A stretch of DNA of 64,000 nucleotides from Diospyros lotus (taxonomy: Eukaryota > Streptophyta > Magnoliopsida > Ericales > Ebenaceae), in the NCBI RefSeq assembly GCF_014633365.1, contig NC_068343.1, positions 29,729,307 to 29,793,306 of the forward strand. Reading direction: 5' to 3'. Every line of letters starts with the position of its first letter. The stretch's first letter is position 1. Positions 1 through 9,354 of this stretch are shown in pieces. The position numbers and the translations under genes were made by a program. The notes under the pieces are model-generated. The model was not told the DNA's origin. It worked only from the letters and a program-made list of their open reading frames with translations, and did no database searches.

Positions 1-2351
1 ATTGATGATATCTTGATTTACTCAAAGAGTGAGGAAGAACATGAGCAACATTTAAGGATTGTTTTGGAGACTCTTCAGAAACATAAGCTTTATGCTAAAT
101 TTTCGAAATGCGAATTTTGGATGAGAAAGGTAGCTTTCTTGGGTCATGTCATATCGGAGGATGGAATAGCAGTGGACCCCACTAAAGTCGAGTCAATAAA
201 AAGCTGGGGGTCGCCTAAGACGGTGACTGAAATAAAAAGCTTTTTAGGGCTAGCGGGTTACTATAGGAAATTTGTGGAAGGATTTTCCCGTATAGCTATG
301 CCCCTCACACGACTCACCCAAAAGGGGGTTAAATTCGAATGGAGTGAAGCTTGTGAGCAAAGTTTCAATGAGTTGAAAAGGAGGTTGATTTCTGCACCCA
401 TCTTGTCAATGCCCAATGGGTCAGGAGGATTCATGATATATACTGATGCATCAAAAAAACGGATTGGGATGTGTCCTTATGCAATATGAGAAAGTGATAG
501 CTTACGGATCTAGACAGTTAAAGCCACATGAACGAAATTATCCCACGCATGATTTAGAATTAGCTGCGGTGGTGTTTGCCTTGAAGCTCTGGCGGCACTA
601 TTTGTATGGTGAGAAATTTGAGGTCTTCACGGATCATAAAAGCTTGAAGTATCTGTTCTCTCAGAAAGACTTGAATATGAGGCAGCGGCGATGGATGGAA
701 TTTTTGAAGGATTACGACTGTACAATCCAGTACCATCCTGGGAAGGCAAACTTAGTGGCTGATGCACTAAGTAGGAAAGGGCCTATGTTGATGGCCAGTT
801 TGATGTCTCAGGAATGGGAACTGGTGGAGGCTTTTAGCCAGTTGACAGTGAATGTGATGCCTAAAGAAATGTCTGTTTATGTCGCTAGCCTGACAATTCA
901 CTCTCATCTTCTAGAACAGATTCGGCAAGCTACTTCTGAGGATTCGAGGATAAAGTCTTGGGTGGATGACCAAGGGCAAGTTAAGAATCCTGATTTTGAT
1001 TTCTCGAATGGAGTGCTTCGGTTCCAAAAATCGAGTCTACGTGCCCAGAGATAAGGATTTGAGGCAAGCAATTCTGGAAGAAGCACATCGGGCTAAATAT
1101 ACTATTCATCCCGGAGCTACCAAGATGTATAAAGACTTGAGGGATTTGTACTGGTGGCCAGGAATGAAGAAAAGTGTTGCTCGATACGTAGCTCAATGTG
1201 ATACCTGTCAACGAATAAAAGCTGAGCATCAGAAACCTGCTGGAAAACTTCAACCGTTAGAAATCCCCGAATGGAAATGGGAGCATGTGACCATGGATTT
1301 CGTAACGGGATTGCCGAAAACACCCACTGGAAATGATGCCATATGGGTAATAGTAGACAGGCTAACTAAATCTGCGCACTTCTTACCCATGAAGGTTGGG
1401 CATTCAGTAAGCAAATTGGCTCAACTCTACATTAAGGAGATTATTCGATTGCATGGGACGCCGGTCAGCATAGTCTCCGATAGAGACCCGAGATTTACTT
1501 CTCGATTTTGGGAAAGTTTGCAGCAAAGTTTGGGAACACAGTTACGTTTGAGCACTGCTTATCATCCCCAAACTGACGGACAGTCGGAAAGAACAATTCA
1601 AACATTGGAAGACATGCTACGGGCTTGTGTAATTGACTTTTCGAGGAGTTGGGAAGAGCACTTACCATTGGTTGAATTTGCATATAATAATAGCTATCAC
1701 AGTAGCATCGGGATGGCGCCTTATGAAGCCCTCTATGGGAGGAAGTGCAGGACACCGCTTTGCTGGACGGAAGTGGGTGAGAGACAACTTTTGGGTCCCG
1801 AATTGGTACAAAGGACCAGTGAAAAGATCAAAATGATTCAAGAACGAATGAAGATTGCCCAAAGTAGACAAAAATCCTATGCGGATAACCGAAGGAGAGA
1901 TTTGGAGTTCAAGATGGGGGATAATGTATACTTAAAGGTTTCGCCTTTCCGTATGATCTCCAGAGGAAAGAAGCAAGGAAAATTGAGCCCGCGGTACATC
2001 GGGCCATATGAAGTTTTAGAACGGGTTGGACCAGTCGCATATAGATTGGCCTTACCCCCAGCACTATCTAACATTCACAACGTTTTTCATGTATCTCAAT
2101 TGAGGAAATTCGAGCCAGATCCATCTCAACAGACATCTGCAGAAGTAGTCGACCTGCAAGACAATTTGTCATTTATAGAGGAACCTGTGGAAATTCTTGA
2201 TCGAAAGGAGCAAGTGCTGAGGAATAAAGCAATACCGCTAGTAAAAGTGTTATGGAGACATCACAACCTTGAAGACATCACATGGGAAAGAGAACAAGAG
2301 ATGCGCCAGAAATACCCTTATCTTTTTGATGTATTAGAGAATATGGAATAA
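1..2351 (+). pseudogene. pol: gypsy pol: RT end, RNase H, integrase, chromodomain (two frameshifts)
   Basis: Three overlapping open frames (13-489, 446-1054, 966-2351) together read as one pol. Frame 1 holds the RT thumb ([21 protein letters not shown]) and the first RNase H aspartate (YTDAS). Frame 2 holds the rest of RNase H ([19 protein letters not shown]). Frame 3 holds the integrase zinc finger (HPGATKMYKDL, CDTCQRIK), the core with its acidic residues (MDFVTG, SDRDPRF, the E of TDGQSERTIQ), and the chromodomain-like end. The breaks lie near 455-475 and within the A-run near 1025-1032. Both are consistent with small indels. The last frame alone is 461 codons without a stop, so decay is mild. 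A host-encoded function is unlikely. Confidence 0.92.
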
Positions 2352-2657
2352 ATTTCGAGGACGAAATTTTCTTTTAAGGAGGGGTGAATGTAATACCCTC
2401 AAACTTGTAAGCTATTTCTATTTAATAAATTAAATGATTTCCCGATTTTCTTTAGGTTCTCAAAGACTCGGGAATTTGTGAGATTCAAGGATCTTTAGGG
2501 GACTTAAGGGCAATGAACTTCAAAGTTTATTTAAACCTAACTTTGGATTCCAAAAAGATATCAAAAGTGGCTATGGATTTCAAACCCAAATTAAATTCAA
2601 TTAATGGACACATGTCACCATATGGATGGAGACACATGGGTAGAAATGATTTCATGG

Positions 2658-2876
2658 ACACGTGGCGTAATTTGGATGGAAAATCAAAAGTAATGATTAA
2701 ACACCAATCTCGAGGGACACGTGGCACCGTAGGAGGGAAGCAATGATGAAGGCTCACATCTTGAGGGACACATGTCGTAGTAGGAAGAAAGTAATAATGA
2801 AAGCTCATATCTCGAGGACACGTGGCGCCGTAGGATGAAAGCAATCATTATGGCTCAAATCTCCATAACACGTGGC
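2658..2876 (+). promoter_or_regulatory. Array of ACGTGGC G-box/ABRE-like sites in LTR U3
   Basis: The core CACGTGGC occurs at about 2659, 2718, 2819 and 2869, inside degenerate tandem units of roughly 50-100 bp that also repeat AGGAAGCAAT-like and CTCATATCTC-like blocks up to about 3020. CACGTGGC is the known core of plant G-box/ABRE sites bound by bZIP factors. The array lies 165-385 bp upstream of the LTR TATA box, a plausible enhancer position. Responsiveness is inferred and was not seen directly. Confidence 0.55.
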
Positions 2877-3038
2877 GAAAATCCATTCGTTAAAGGGTTA
2901 AAAATGTCATGATAAGGCTCATATCTCAAGAGCCACTTGTCACCATGGGAGGAAAGCAATAATTAGGGTGTAAATCTCAAGTGCCAAGTGTCACCATCTT
3001 AGAAAGCCAAGTGTCACAATCCTATGGATTTAAGGGCA

Positions 3039-3046
3039 CTATATAA
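3039..3046 (+). promoter_or_regulatory. LTR TATA box
   Basis: CTATATAAG follows a long U3 and precedes a G-rich leader, as expected for the U3/R junction of a plant LTR. Transcription would start about 30 bp downstream, near 3070. Confidence 0.55.
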
Positions 3047-4444
3047 GAATGCCTTGGGTTGGGTTTTTGGCCACCAAATTAAGGGGGGTAAGTTGCTTAT
3101 AAAGGAGGGGAAACTCTGCTGTAAAGAAGGGAAGGAAACCCTGCCCGAGTAGGAGCCGAAAGCAAGCCGTTGGAAGGCACGAGCCCCTTGAAATCCGTGC
3201 AAAACAGTAACCAAAACTGCAAGGTAAGCTCATCTTCTTTCTGTAACCACGTAGAGGGTTGAAAGAGGAGTCCGTAGGTTCAAACGGCACTCGAATCGGA
3301 GTTAAAATGAGAGAGTTATGCCCGTTTTAATTTTCAGGGTCGGAAGTCCGTCTGGCGCGTGAGCCGCACGCGCCCAACAGAGCTGCGCGTCCAGGCGCGT
3401 GGCCGACTTTGTGGGAGCGCGTGTGGGCGCGTTATAGGTCTTCTTGGCTTGAAATTTTTCATGAAAACTCCTACTTTTAGTAGATACTTATATATCTAAA
3501 CTTATTTTAGGTTTGGATACAAAAAGGTCTCGGTTTTTATAGAACAGTCCACTTGGAGCGACGTTTGGCCGTGAATTTGTGCAACCAAGAAGTGGGAAGC
3601 TTCGGTGAGTGGTTTCTAAACTGTATTTCTTACATGTTGTGCATATTATTGAGCATGATGGCGGTGATTACATGTGCATATCATGTTATTTCGTTTGATA
3701 CGCATGTTTCTTTCCATTTGTTCATGCATCACTACGTGTGGCTTGTGACTAGTTGTGAATATCATGGGTGAAGGGAGTCTTCACTTGGCCATGTTGTTAG
3801 GCTGTGTTACATGATAAGGTTGGCAGGGGTGATTGCAACACCCTGGCGTCACATCCACCTGGAGCATGCATCTCTGCATTTTGCATTTGCACGCATGAAG
3901 TTATTTTAACCCTCACTTAGATTTAACGATCTAACCCGGGTGTTCATACCCCTGGAATATTCAAATGTTCCAGATCTGTCAGGCTCGGGCTCAAAGGGAG
4001 AAGGCCTAGAGGCGGCGCGAGTGTAGTTATCTTGTTTAGGCGTCTCTTATGATGTTGTAGTATGTTACAAGATTTGTACTCTTAACTTTGACAATATTTT
4101 GTCTCGTGGAGAATGAAGTCTACTTTCCCTGCTATCTTGATAAATTGTGTGTGTGAATGTTTATTTATGGAAGTCCCAACATTTCAGGTTACGATCCTTA
4201 CTATAGTATATGGGATTTCCTTAACGCCCGTGTAAATATTATAGTACCTTATATACTATCTTGGGGTTGGGGCGTTACATCATGCGACCTTACAACCGGT
4301 CCTAGATCTCTCCCCCCTTGCATGGCCGATGTGGGATTCGCCTAAGGTGCCTACACGCACCCCCCATAGGGCCTCACGTCCCCCTCGGGACTCAGCCTCC
4401 TCGCTGAGGTTTGCCCCACCACCGCGCTCAGAGGCTCGGGGGTC

Positions 4445-4457
4445 GGCTCTGATACCA
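4445..4457 (-). other. Primer binding site, initiator Met-tRNA type
   Basis: The minus strand reads TGGTATCAGAGCC two bases inside the LTR end. This is the standard plant LTR-element primer site complementary to the 3' end of initiator methionine tRNA. Confidence 0.85.
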
Positions 4458-4507
4458 CATGTAACATCCCGTTCGAGCAATAGGAAGGACCGGAACAACT
4501 TGCCCTA

Positions 4508-4590
4508 ATGGACCTACGTGAACTTCCTAGGGGGGTCACCCATCCTTGGATTACCCTAGGTTAAGCGCGCTTAACTTGGGAGTTCTTTGC
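4508..4590 (-). other. 5S rRNA-like segment inside the Cassandra LTR
   Basis: On the minus strand the block reads AGAACTCC, AGTTAAGCGCGCTT, then GGATGGGTGACC and AGGAAGTTC. These match, in order, the A-box region and C-box region of plant 5S rRNA (internal Pol III promoter). The 5' and 3' ends of a real 5S gene are missing, so this is a promoter-bearing relic rather than a 5S gene. Confidence 0.85.
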
Positions 4591-4685
4591 CAACATTCAG
4601 CCCCAAAGGTATCCAGCTGGTGTTGTTTCCTTTCTTACACTATCCTCGATATATACTAACTTCTCTGGGCTCTCGGGGTATTACA

Positions 4686-4985
4686 CACAAGGTCTTCGCC
4701 ACAAGCTTTCTTGCCACAAGGTCTTCGCTACAAGCTTTTTTGCCACAAAGTCTTCGCCACGAGCTCTCTTGCCATAAGGTCTTCACCACAAGGTTTGGTT
4801 TTCGCCATAAGTTTTCGCCGTAAGGCTTTAACTCCGCCACAAGGTTTTAACTCCGCCACAAGGTCTATTAAGGTTTTTCCTTCGCCGCTAGGTCTCATCA
4901 CAAGATTGTGCCTTTGTCACTAGGATTTTACCTTCACCGCAAAGTCTTGCCGCATGTTTTTAACTCCATCGCAAGATCTCGCCGC
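4686..4985. repeat. GCCACAAGGTCTTC minisatellite in the LTR of gag-only copy A
   Basis: Degenerate units of about 14-30 bp (GCCACAAGGTCTTC, GCCACAAGCTTTCTT, CCGCAAGG) recur through this stretch. The same array occurs in each gag-only LTR (9470-9905, 39430-39870, 51955-52310) with different unit numbers. It creates open frames in several phases, which are not genes. A second GC-rich array (units like GCGAGGCTGGCC) lies at 5260-5460 in the same LTR. Confidence 0.8.
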
Positions 4986-5924
4986 AAGGATATTGTCTTG
5001 TTGACACTCGAAAATAGGTTAGAAGACTCGCAGGAATCCTCACCTGCAATGACCCTCTGATGCCTAAGTCAGTACCGAATCCCAATGACTATTCACAAAA
5101 ACAGTAAAGATACAGTCAAAGTGTCTAAATTTTACTGAAATTGGAAGCCCCATCAATGTCCTGTAGCTGGGTATTTATAGGGCACGATTCTCAAGGATGG
5201 CTGGCACTAACACGTGTTGATTATTGAATGAGGTCAAATCTAACAAAAAAGGGAGATTGCCACGAAGCTACCGCGAGGTTGGCCCTCGCGGCCAGCCTCG
5301 CCTCGTCTCGCGGTAGGCTGACCCTTGTGTCCAGCTTGTGGTTAGCCTTGCCTCGAGTTAGCCTTCGTGGCCAGCCTCACCCCGCCGCAAGCTGTCGCAG
5401 GCTGTCCCGAGGCTGGCCCTCGCGGCTAGGCCTGCCACAAGGCTTGCCCTGCGGGGCAAACTTCCAGCTACACCTTCATTTTTTGAAAAAAAAATCTTCA
5501 GTTTTATCCTCCCATTTTTTTCATGTTACAACAATTGCTCCCCACTTTTCTGTTTTGTCTTTAAACAAAATTGAAGAGTAAAATGTCAGCCTAGGAGCCG
5601 GGTTTAGTACCTAAACTCAAGTAAGGGTTCCAGGATACCCGAAGACCTTACATTGGCTGGGGCTTAGGTACTAGATTATCCATGGGTAACCAAGCCCTTG
5701 AGAGATAGGTTCTGCTACGAGATACTTACCGGGTGCCTGAGCTTGCTTGGAGGCCTAGGGACTGGATCCACCAAGAAGTAGGGTCTAGCTTGGGAGCATA
5801 CCACCGAACTCAATCAAGGGATCCTGGTGAGCCTACGGGCACAGGCTTCGGTGCATCCAATAATCCCAGGATGGATCATAATGCACTGGCTATTGTGTCC
5901 TCCACGTCTGTCTTTTACAGTTAG

Positions 5925-6830
5925 TCTACCTTAGGGAATTTAGATTTGGCTAGTGGTTCGGCGTGGGATTCCTAGAAGAAATCGGAGTTTTCCTGGAGAC
6001 CTAGGCACCAGATCAACCAAGGAGTTGGGTTTAGCTAAAAAGGAACAACACCTAACTCAAACGAGAGATCTGGGTGAGTCTGCAAGCATAGGCGTCAGAT
6101 GTTATAGTGATCCCGGGCCTCTTGATCATCGACACAAGATTGCAATTGGGTGACTCAACCCCGATAAACGAGATCATGGCAGAACTGTCACATGATTGTT
6201 CCATCTCTCTTTATGCCTTTCTTAAGCTAATCTACCTTAGGGGATCTGGGTTTGGCCAGTGGCCCGGCGCGAGATTCCTACCAGACATCCGAGTTTACCG
6301 AGAGACCTAGGCGCCGGATTAACCAAAGAGTTGGGTTTAGCCGAAAAGGCATAGCACTGAACTCAAAAGAGGGATCTGGGTGAGTTTGCGGGCATAGGCA
6401 TCAGATGTTTTGGTGATCCCGAGCCAACTTGTGGTCATTGGCACCAGATTGCCACTAAGCAACTTGACCTTCGAGAACAGGCTCATGTTAGAGTTGTCAT
6501 GTGATCGCTTCACCTCTTTTCTGCCTTCTTAAGGATAGTCTACCTTAGGGAATCTGGGTTTGGCCAGTGGTCTGGCACGGGATTCCTACCAGACATCTGA
6601 GTTTGCCAGGAGATCTAGGCGCCAAAATCAACCAAAGAGTTGGGTCTAGGTAAAAAGGCATAGCACAGAACTCAAACGATGGATCTGGGTAAGTCTGTAG
6701 GCATAGGCATCGGATGTTTTGGTGATCTCAGGCCAACTCATGGTCATTGGCACTAGACTACCACTAGGCGACTTAACCTTCAAGAGCGAGCTGTGCTGGA
6801 GCTACCAAACTTGCATCACATTCTATGACA
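5925..6830. repeat. About 305-bp tandem repeat, three units, in the interior of copy A
   Basis: Units start near 5927, 6231 and 6538 with GTCTACCTTAGGG(A/G)AT. Each carries CTAGGCGCC, GAGTTGGGTCTAG and GAACTCAAACGA blocks in the same order. A partial, more diverged unit precedes them (5590-5925). Copies B (10813, 11125, 11432) and C (40773, 41083, 41391) keep the same period. No coding potential is seen. Confidence 0.75.
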
Positions 6831-6989
6831 CATACAAATAATTTAAGCCTATGGAGATTTTACATGGTTCAGATTATAGTTTTGCCTACTCCATCGGAAT
6901 ACATGGGGTATATTCTTTTATTCATTGGGAGATTTTATTACAATGAAAAATTAAAGACAATCACGACCCCCAGCATGATCGAGTAACGC

Positions 6990-8525
6990 TTCTAGTGATA
7001 GGCTCTGCTCTGCGTCTCGCTGTTCGTTCCCTTCCCTGAGTTAATGATTGGTGAAGCTAGGAAGTACCTCTTGAGGTACACGGTGCTCCAAGCTTTTCCT
7101 ATCGCCTCGCCTTGTAGCGTCTGTAGTATGAACATGTTGAGGCCTAACATTTTCTGAATTTTGTGGTGTCCTTCGCAATTCGGGCTGGGTTTCCCTTTCT
7201 CTTCCATTACCTTCCCCCTGCGTCCAAAATTTTCATTTAGACGATAAACTGTTCCACTTTGTCGAATAATTCAGTCATAGAATTTGGCTCAGAAAAGGAT
7301 AGGGATCTTCTTAGCTAGGCATATCTGGTTCCATTTAGTAGGGTTGACGCCGCCAATCCAACTGGAAGATCCCTTACTTCCTGCGTCGTGGCTCTGAATC
7401 GCTCGGTATATTATTTTAGGGATTCATTTGACTTCTGCTCCAAACTCATTAGATATATTACACCCTTCTTTTTTGGGAGATAGACGAAGAATGCATTTAG
7501 AAATTCTTTCTTTAACTGTTCGAATGATCGTATATGTCCTGCTGCTAATTCAGTGAACCATTACTCAGCTTATCCTGCAAGGGAGAGTTGGAAAGCCCTG
7601 CACCTAGTGACCTCATTCCATCCATGTAACATGACCACTATGACAAAGTATTGTAAGTGCTTCTCAGGGTCTTCCCTTCTCGAGTATACTGAAAGCTGCG
7701 GCAGTTCGAACCCTAGTTGCACTAGTTTCCTTTGGAGTTCCTCAGATAGAGGAAACCCCTTCGAAGGAGTTATCTTTAGCATCATCATTACCCGTTTTTG
7801 CTCTAGCACCTCTTCTATGAGGCGTTTGATGTCAGATGCCCTGAGTGTTTCCTGTTCTGCTTCATTTTGGCAAAGAAATGGGTCATAAGGGACTTTTGAG
7901 TAAGTGTTTTCTACTGTCTCTTTATACATAGGAGCTTTTCTTGCCCCCTACCATATTTTCTTCTTGAGTATGTTATTTCTTAGACTTGGTTATTCAGTCC
8001 TAGAATTTTGATTCTTATCCCTTGTTGAGGGGTCCTTGGAGGGTTGTCTTGGGATCTCCGATGTTCTCTCCTAGTATCAGTTTGTCCAATGTGGGGAATG
8101 TGAATGTCCATCATTAGTTCACGTAACAAAGCAGTAACTCCCTGTAATCTTCTCATACTCTCCTCATTGTTCATCCTGAGTTCATCATTTTGTTGTTTTA
8201 GCTCCTCAAATTTTTTTTGTAATAGTTCATAATCTCAGAGTAAGACTGTGGATGGAGCTATCCCTAAAGTCACCATGAGGTTTCCATTTGGAATTGAATA
8301 CTTCCCAAATGAGTGTTGTTCCTGACTAGCGGGCGCTGCAGGTGGGACTTGTTTCCCTCGCCCTAGCGCATGTCTTTTTAATCCAACTACGTGTACTTCT
8401 CCCTGTTCTGAAGGTTCCATGCCCCCCAATTCGACTGTCTTGTCGCCTTCGAGCATAGGAAAGTTTCCTGAACGCACTTCGTTGTCAGGATGATCTTTTG
8501 AAAATTCTGGTACTATAGGGTGCAT
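6990..8525 (-). pseudogene. gag: Retrotransposon gag of copy A, broken
   Basis: Open pieces at 8235-8525, 7980-8174, 7570-7929 and 6992-7207 lie in gag order on the minus strand. The 7570-7929 piece contains the capsid signature of the plant retrotransposon gag family: YSRREDPEKHL, then YF, then LHGWNEVTRCRAF and LSLAG. Just downstream, in broken frames, come HIRSFEQL- and LYDKVEQFI-like segments. The N-terminal piece is acidic and lacks a known domain. Several stops and frameshifts separate the pieces. The better preserved start of this protein is at 51798 in copy C, where it begins MPRGTRSANLANL. Confidence 0.78.
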
Positions 8526-9354
8526 TTAATATGAAAATGGTAAGGAAATTAAGGAAAACTACATTACAACAACTAAATATAGGGAAACTGCTCCAACCAC
8601 AATCATCTTAATAATTAAAATTCAATATTTTAATATGATAAAGATATATTTTGAAATGAAAATTAAAATTCTACACTAGCTATTCTTTCTTTATTAACTT
8701 ACCCATAAAACTAATAATAATAATGAAAGAGAAAAAAAGACTCGTATTTTACACATTTAAAATATCACTATCACTATCACTAGCTACTATAAAAAAAGTG
8801 GCGGTAATTAAGCATGTAAAACTTTTGATTTCTCATTTTGGTCCCAATGCGCACCTTATATCCAATTAATATTTCTAATTTAAATATTTAGTACATTAAT
8901 GTGTTTTAACGTTAATTTCTCCTCCAATAATAGATGCATTTAAAAGTTGAGAATGGCCATTTGGAAATTTACTCACGTTTTCTTTGGGGAATAAGAAAAG
9001 AAGAAAAAATTAAAATTCTAGGGTTCATTGCATTTAATCTAAATAATGGGTAAAAAGTGTTTGGTTTAATAGTACGTAGTTGGTTATTATATGACACTAT
9101 TATTATAAAAATAAATAAAAAATTAAGCTGAATCTTAATAATTTTTTAAATGGACCGTTTCATATCTATACTATAATTTCATCTACACTTCATACATACA
9201 TGCAAATCCACACAATCTATAAAAACAAATGTGTGTATATGTTCGTAAAACATTCAATATTGGACCATTCTGTTCTTATATATTTTTATTTTTGTCAATA
9301 ATACCCATTTTAATCTTATTAATTTGAATATATATTATGGAAACGGTTCATACA
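8526..9354. repeat. AT-rich LTR segment of gypsy family X (first copy)
   Basis: This AT-rich stretch matches 38521-39311 almost end to end. Its last 260 bp also match 35188-35448. At 35448 the matching sequence runs straight on into a gypsy LTR end and pol tail, so I read it as part of a family-X LTR on the minus strand. It ends abruptly at 9354 where gag-only copy B begins, at the same base position as copy C. No ORF is seen. Confidence 0.7.

Larger units (their letters stand above)
1..4279 (+). mobile_element. Ty3/gypsy LTR retrotransposon, Tekay/Del-like (T1), 3' part only
   Basis: The visible part runs from the reverse-transcriptase active site (an IDDIL motif at the first base of the window) through RNase H, integrase and a C-terminal chromodomain-like segment, then a polypurine tract at 2371-2388 and a 3' LTR. 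The domain order RT-RNaseH-IN defines Ty3/gypsy. The tail (ILDRKEQVLRNK, LVKVLW, then ITWERE) is typical of Tekay/Del chromoviruses. The gag, protease and 5' LTR lie left of the window. The element sits inside a Cassandra TRIM, whose remainder begins at 4280. The coding part is frameshifted, so this copy is not autonomous. Confidence 0.93.
2389..4279 (+). repeat. 3' LTR of element T1
   Basis: The LTR begins TGTAATACC right after a purine-rich tract (TTTTAAGGAGGGG, 2372-2384) and ends GGCGTTACA, giving TGTAA...TTACA inverted ends. Its length is 1,891 bp. It contains a TATA box, a G-box array and the conserved CTGGAATATTC-like segment seen in the other Tekay-type LTRs of this window. The 5 bp after it (TCATG, 4280-4284) is the expected target duplication, but the partner copy is outside the window. 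Confidence 0.88.
4280..4685 (-). mobile_element. Cassandra-type TRIM retrotransposon, truncated by T1
   Basis: On the minus strand a 226-bp LTR (4460-4685; TGTAATACCC at one end, GGGATGTTACA at the other) is followed after 2 bp by a methionine-tRNA primer binding site and about 165 bp of non-coding internal DNA. The LTR carries a 5S rRNA-like block, which is the hallmark of Cassandra TRIMs. The internal region stops exactly at the end of the T1 LTR, so T1 inserted into this TRIM. The second Cassandra LTR should lie beyond the left edge of the window. The element encodes no protein, which is normal for TRIMs. Confidence 0.86.
4686..8525 (-). mobile_element. gag-only LTR element, copy A (LTR, non-coding interior, gag)
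   Basis: Read on the minus strand, gag (about 8525 to 6990) is followed by a non-coding interior made of 305-bp repeats and then a 3' LTR (5530 down to 4686, cut by the Cassandra insertion). A CT-rich strip at 5531-5553 (purine-rich on the minus strand) abuts the LTR and fits a polypurine tract. No protease, RT or integrase is seen, so the element is non-autonomous. Copies B and C in this window share the layout. The gag type and the 5' leader (ATCTGTGGGAAA in copy C) resemble Tat-group gypsy elements, but the lineage is an inference. The right end is cut at 8525 and joined to the family-X LTR. Confidence 0.72.

Noticed and set aside
4508..4590. 5S rRNA gene
   Set aside because: Only the internal promoter part is conserved, gene ends are absent, and the block is inside a Cassandra LTR.
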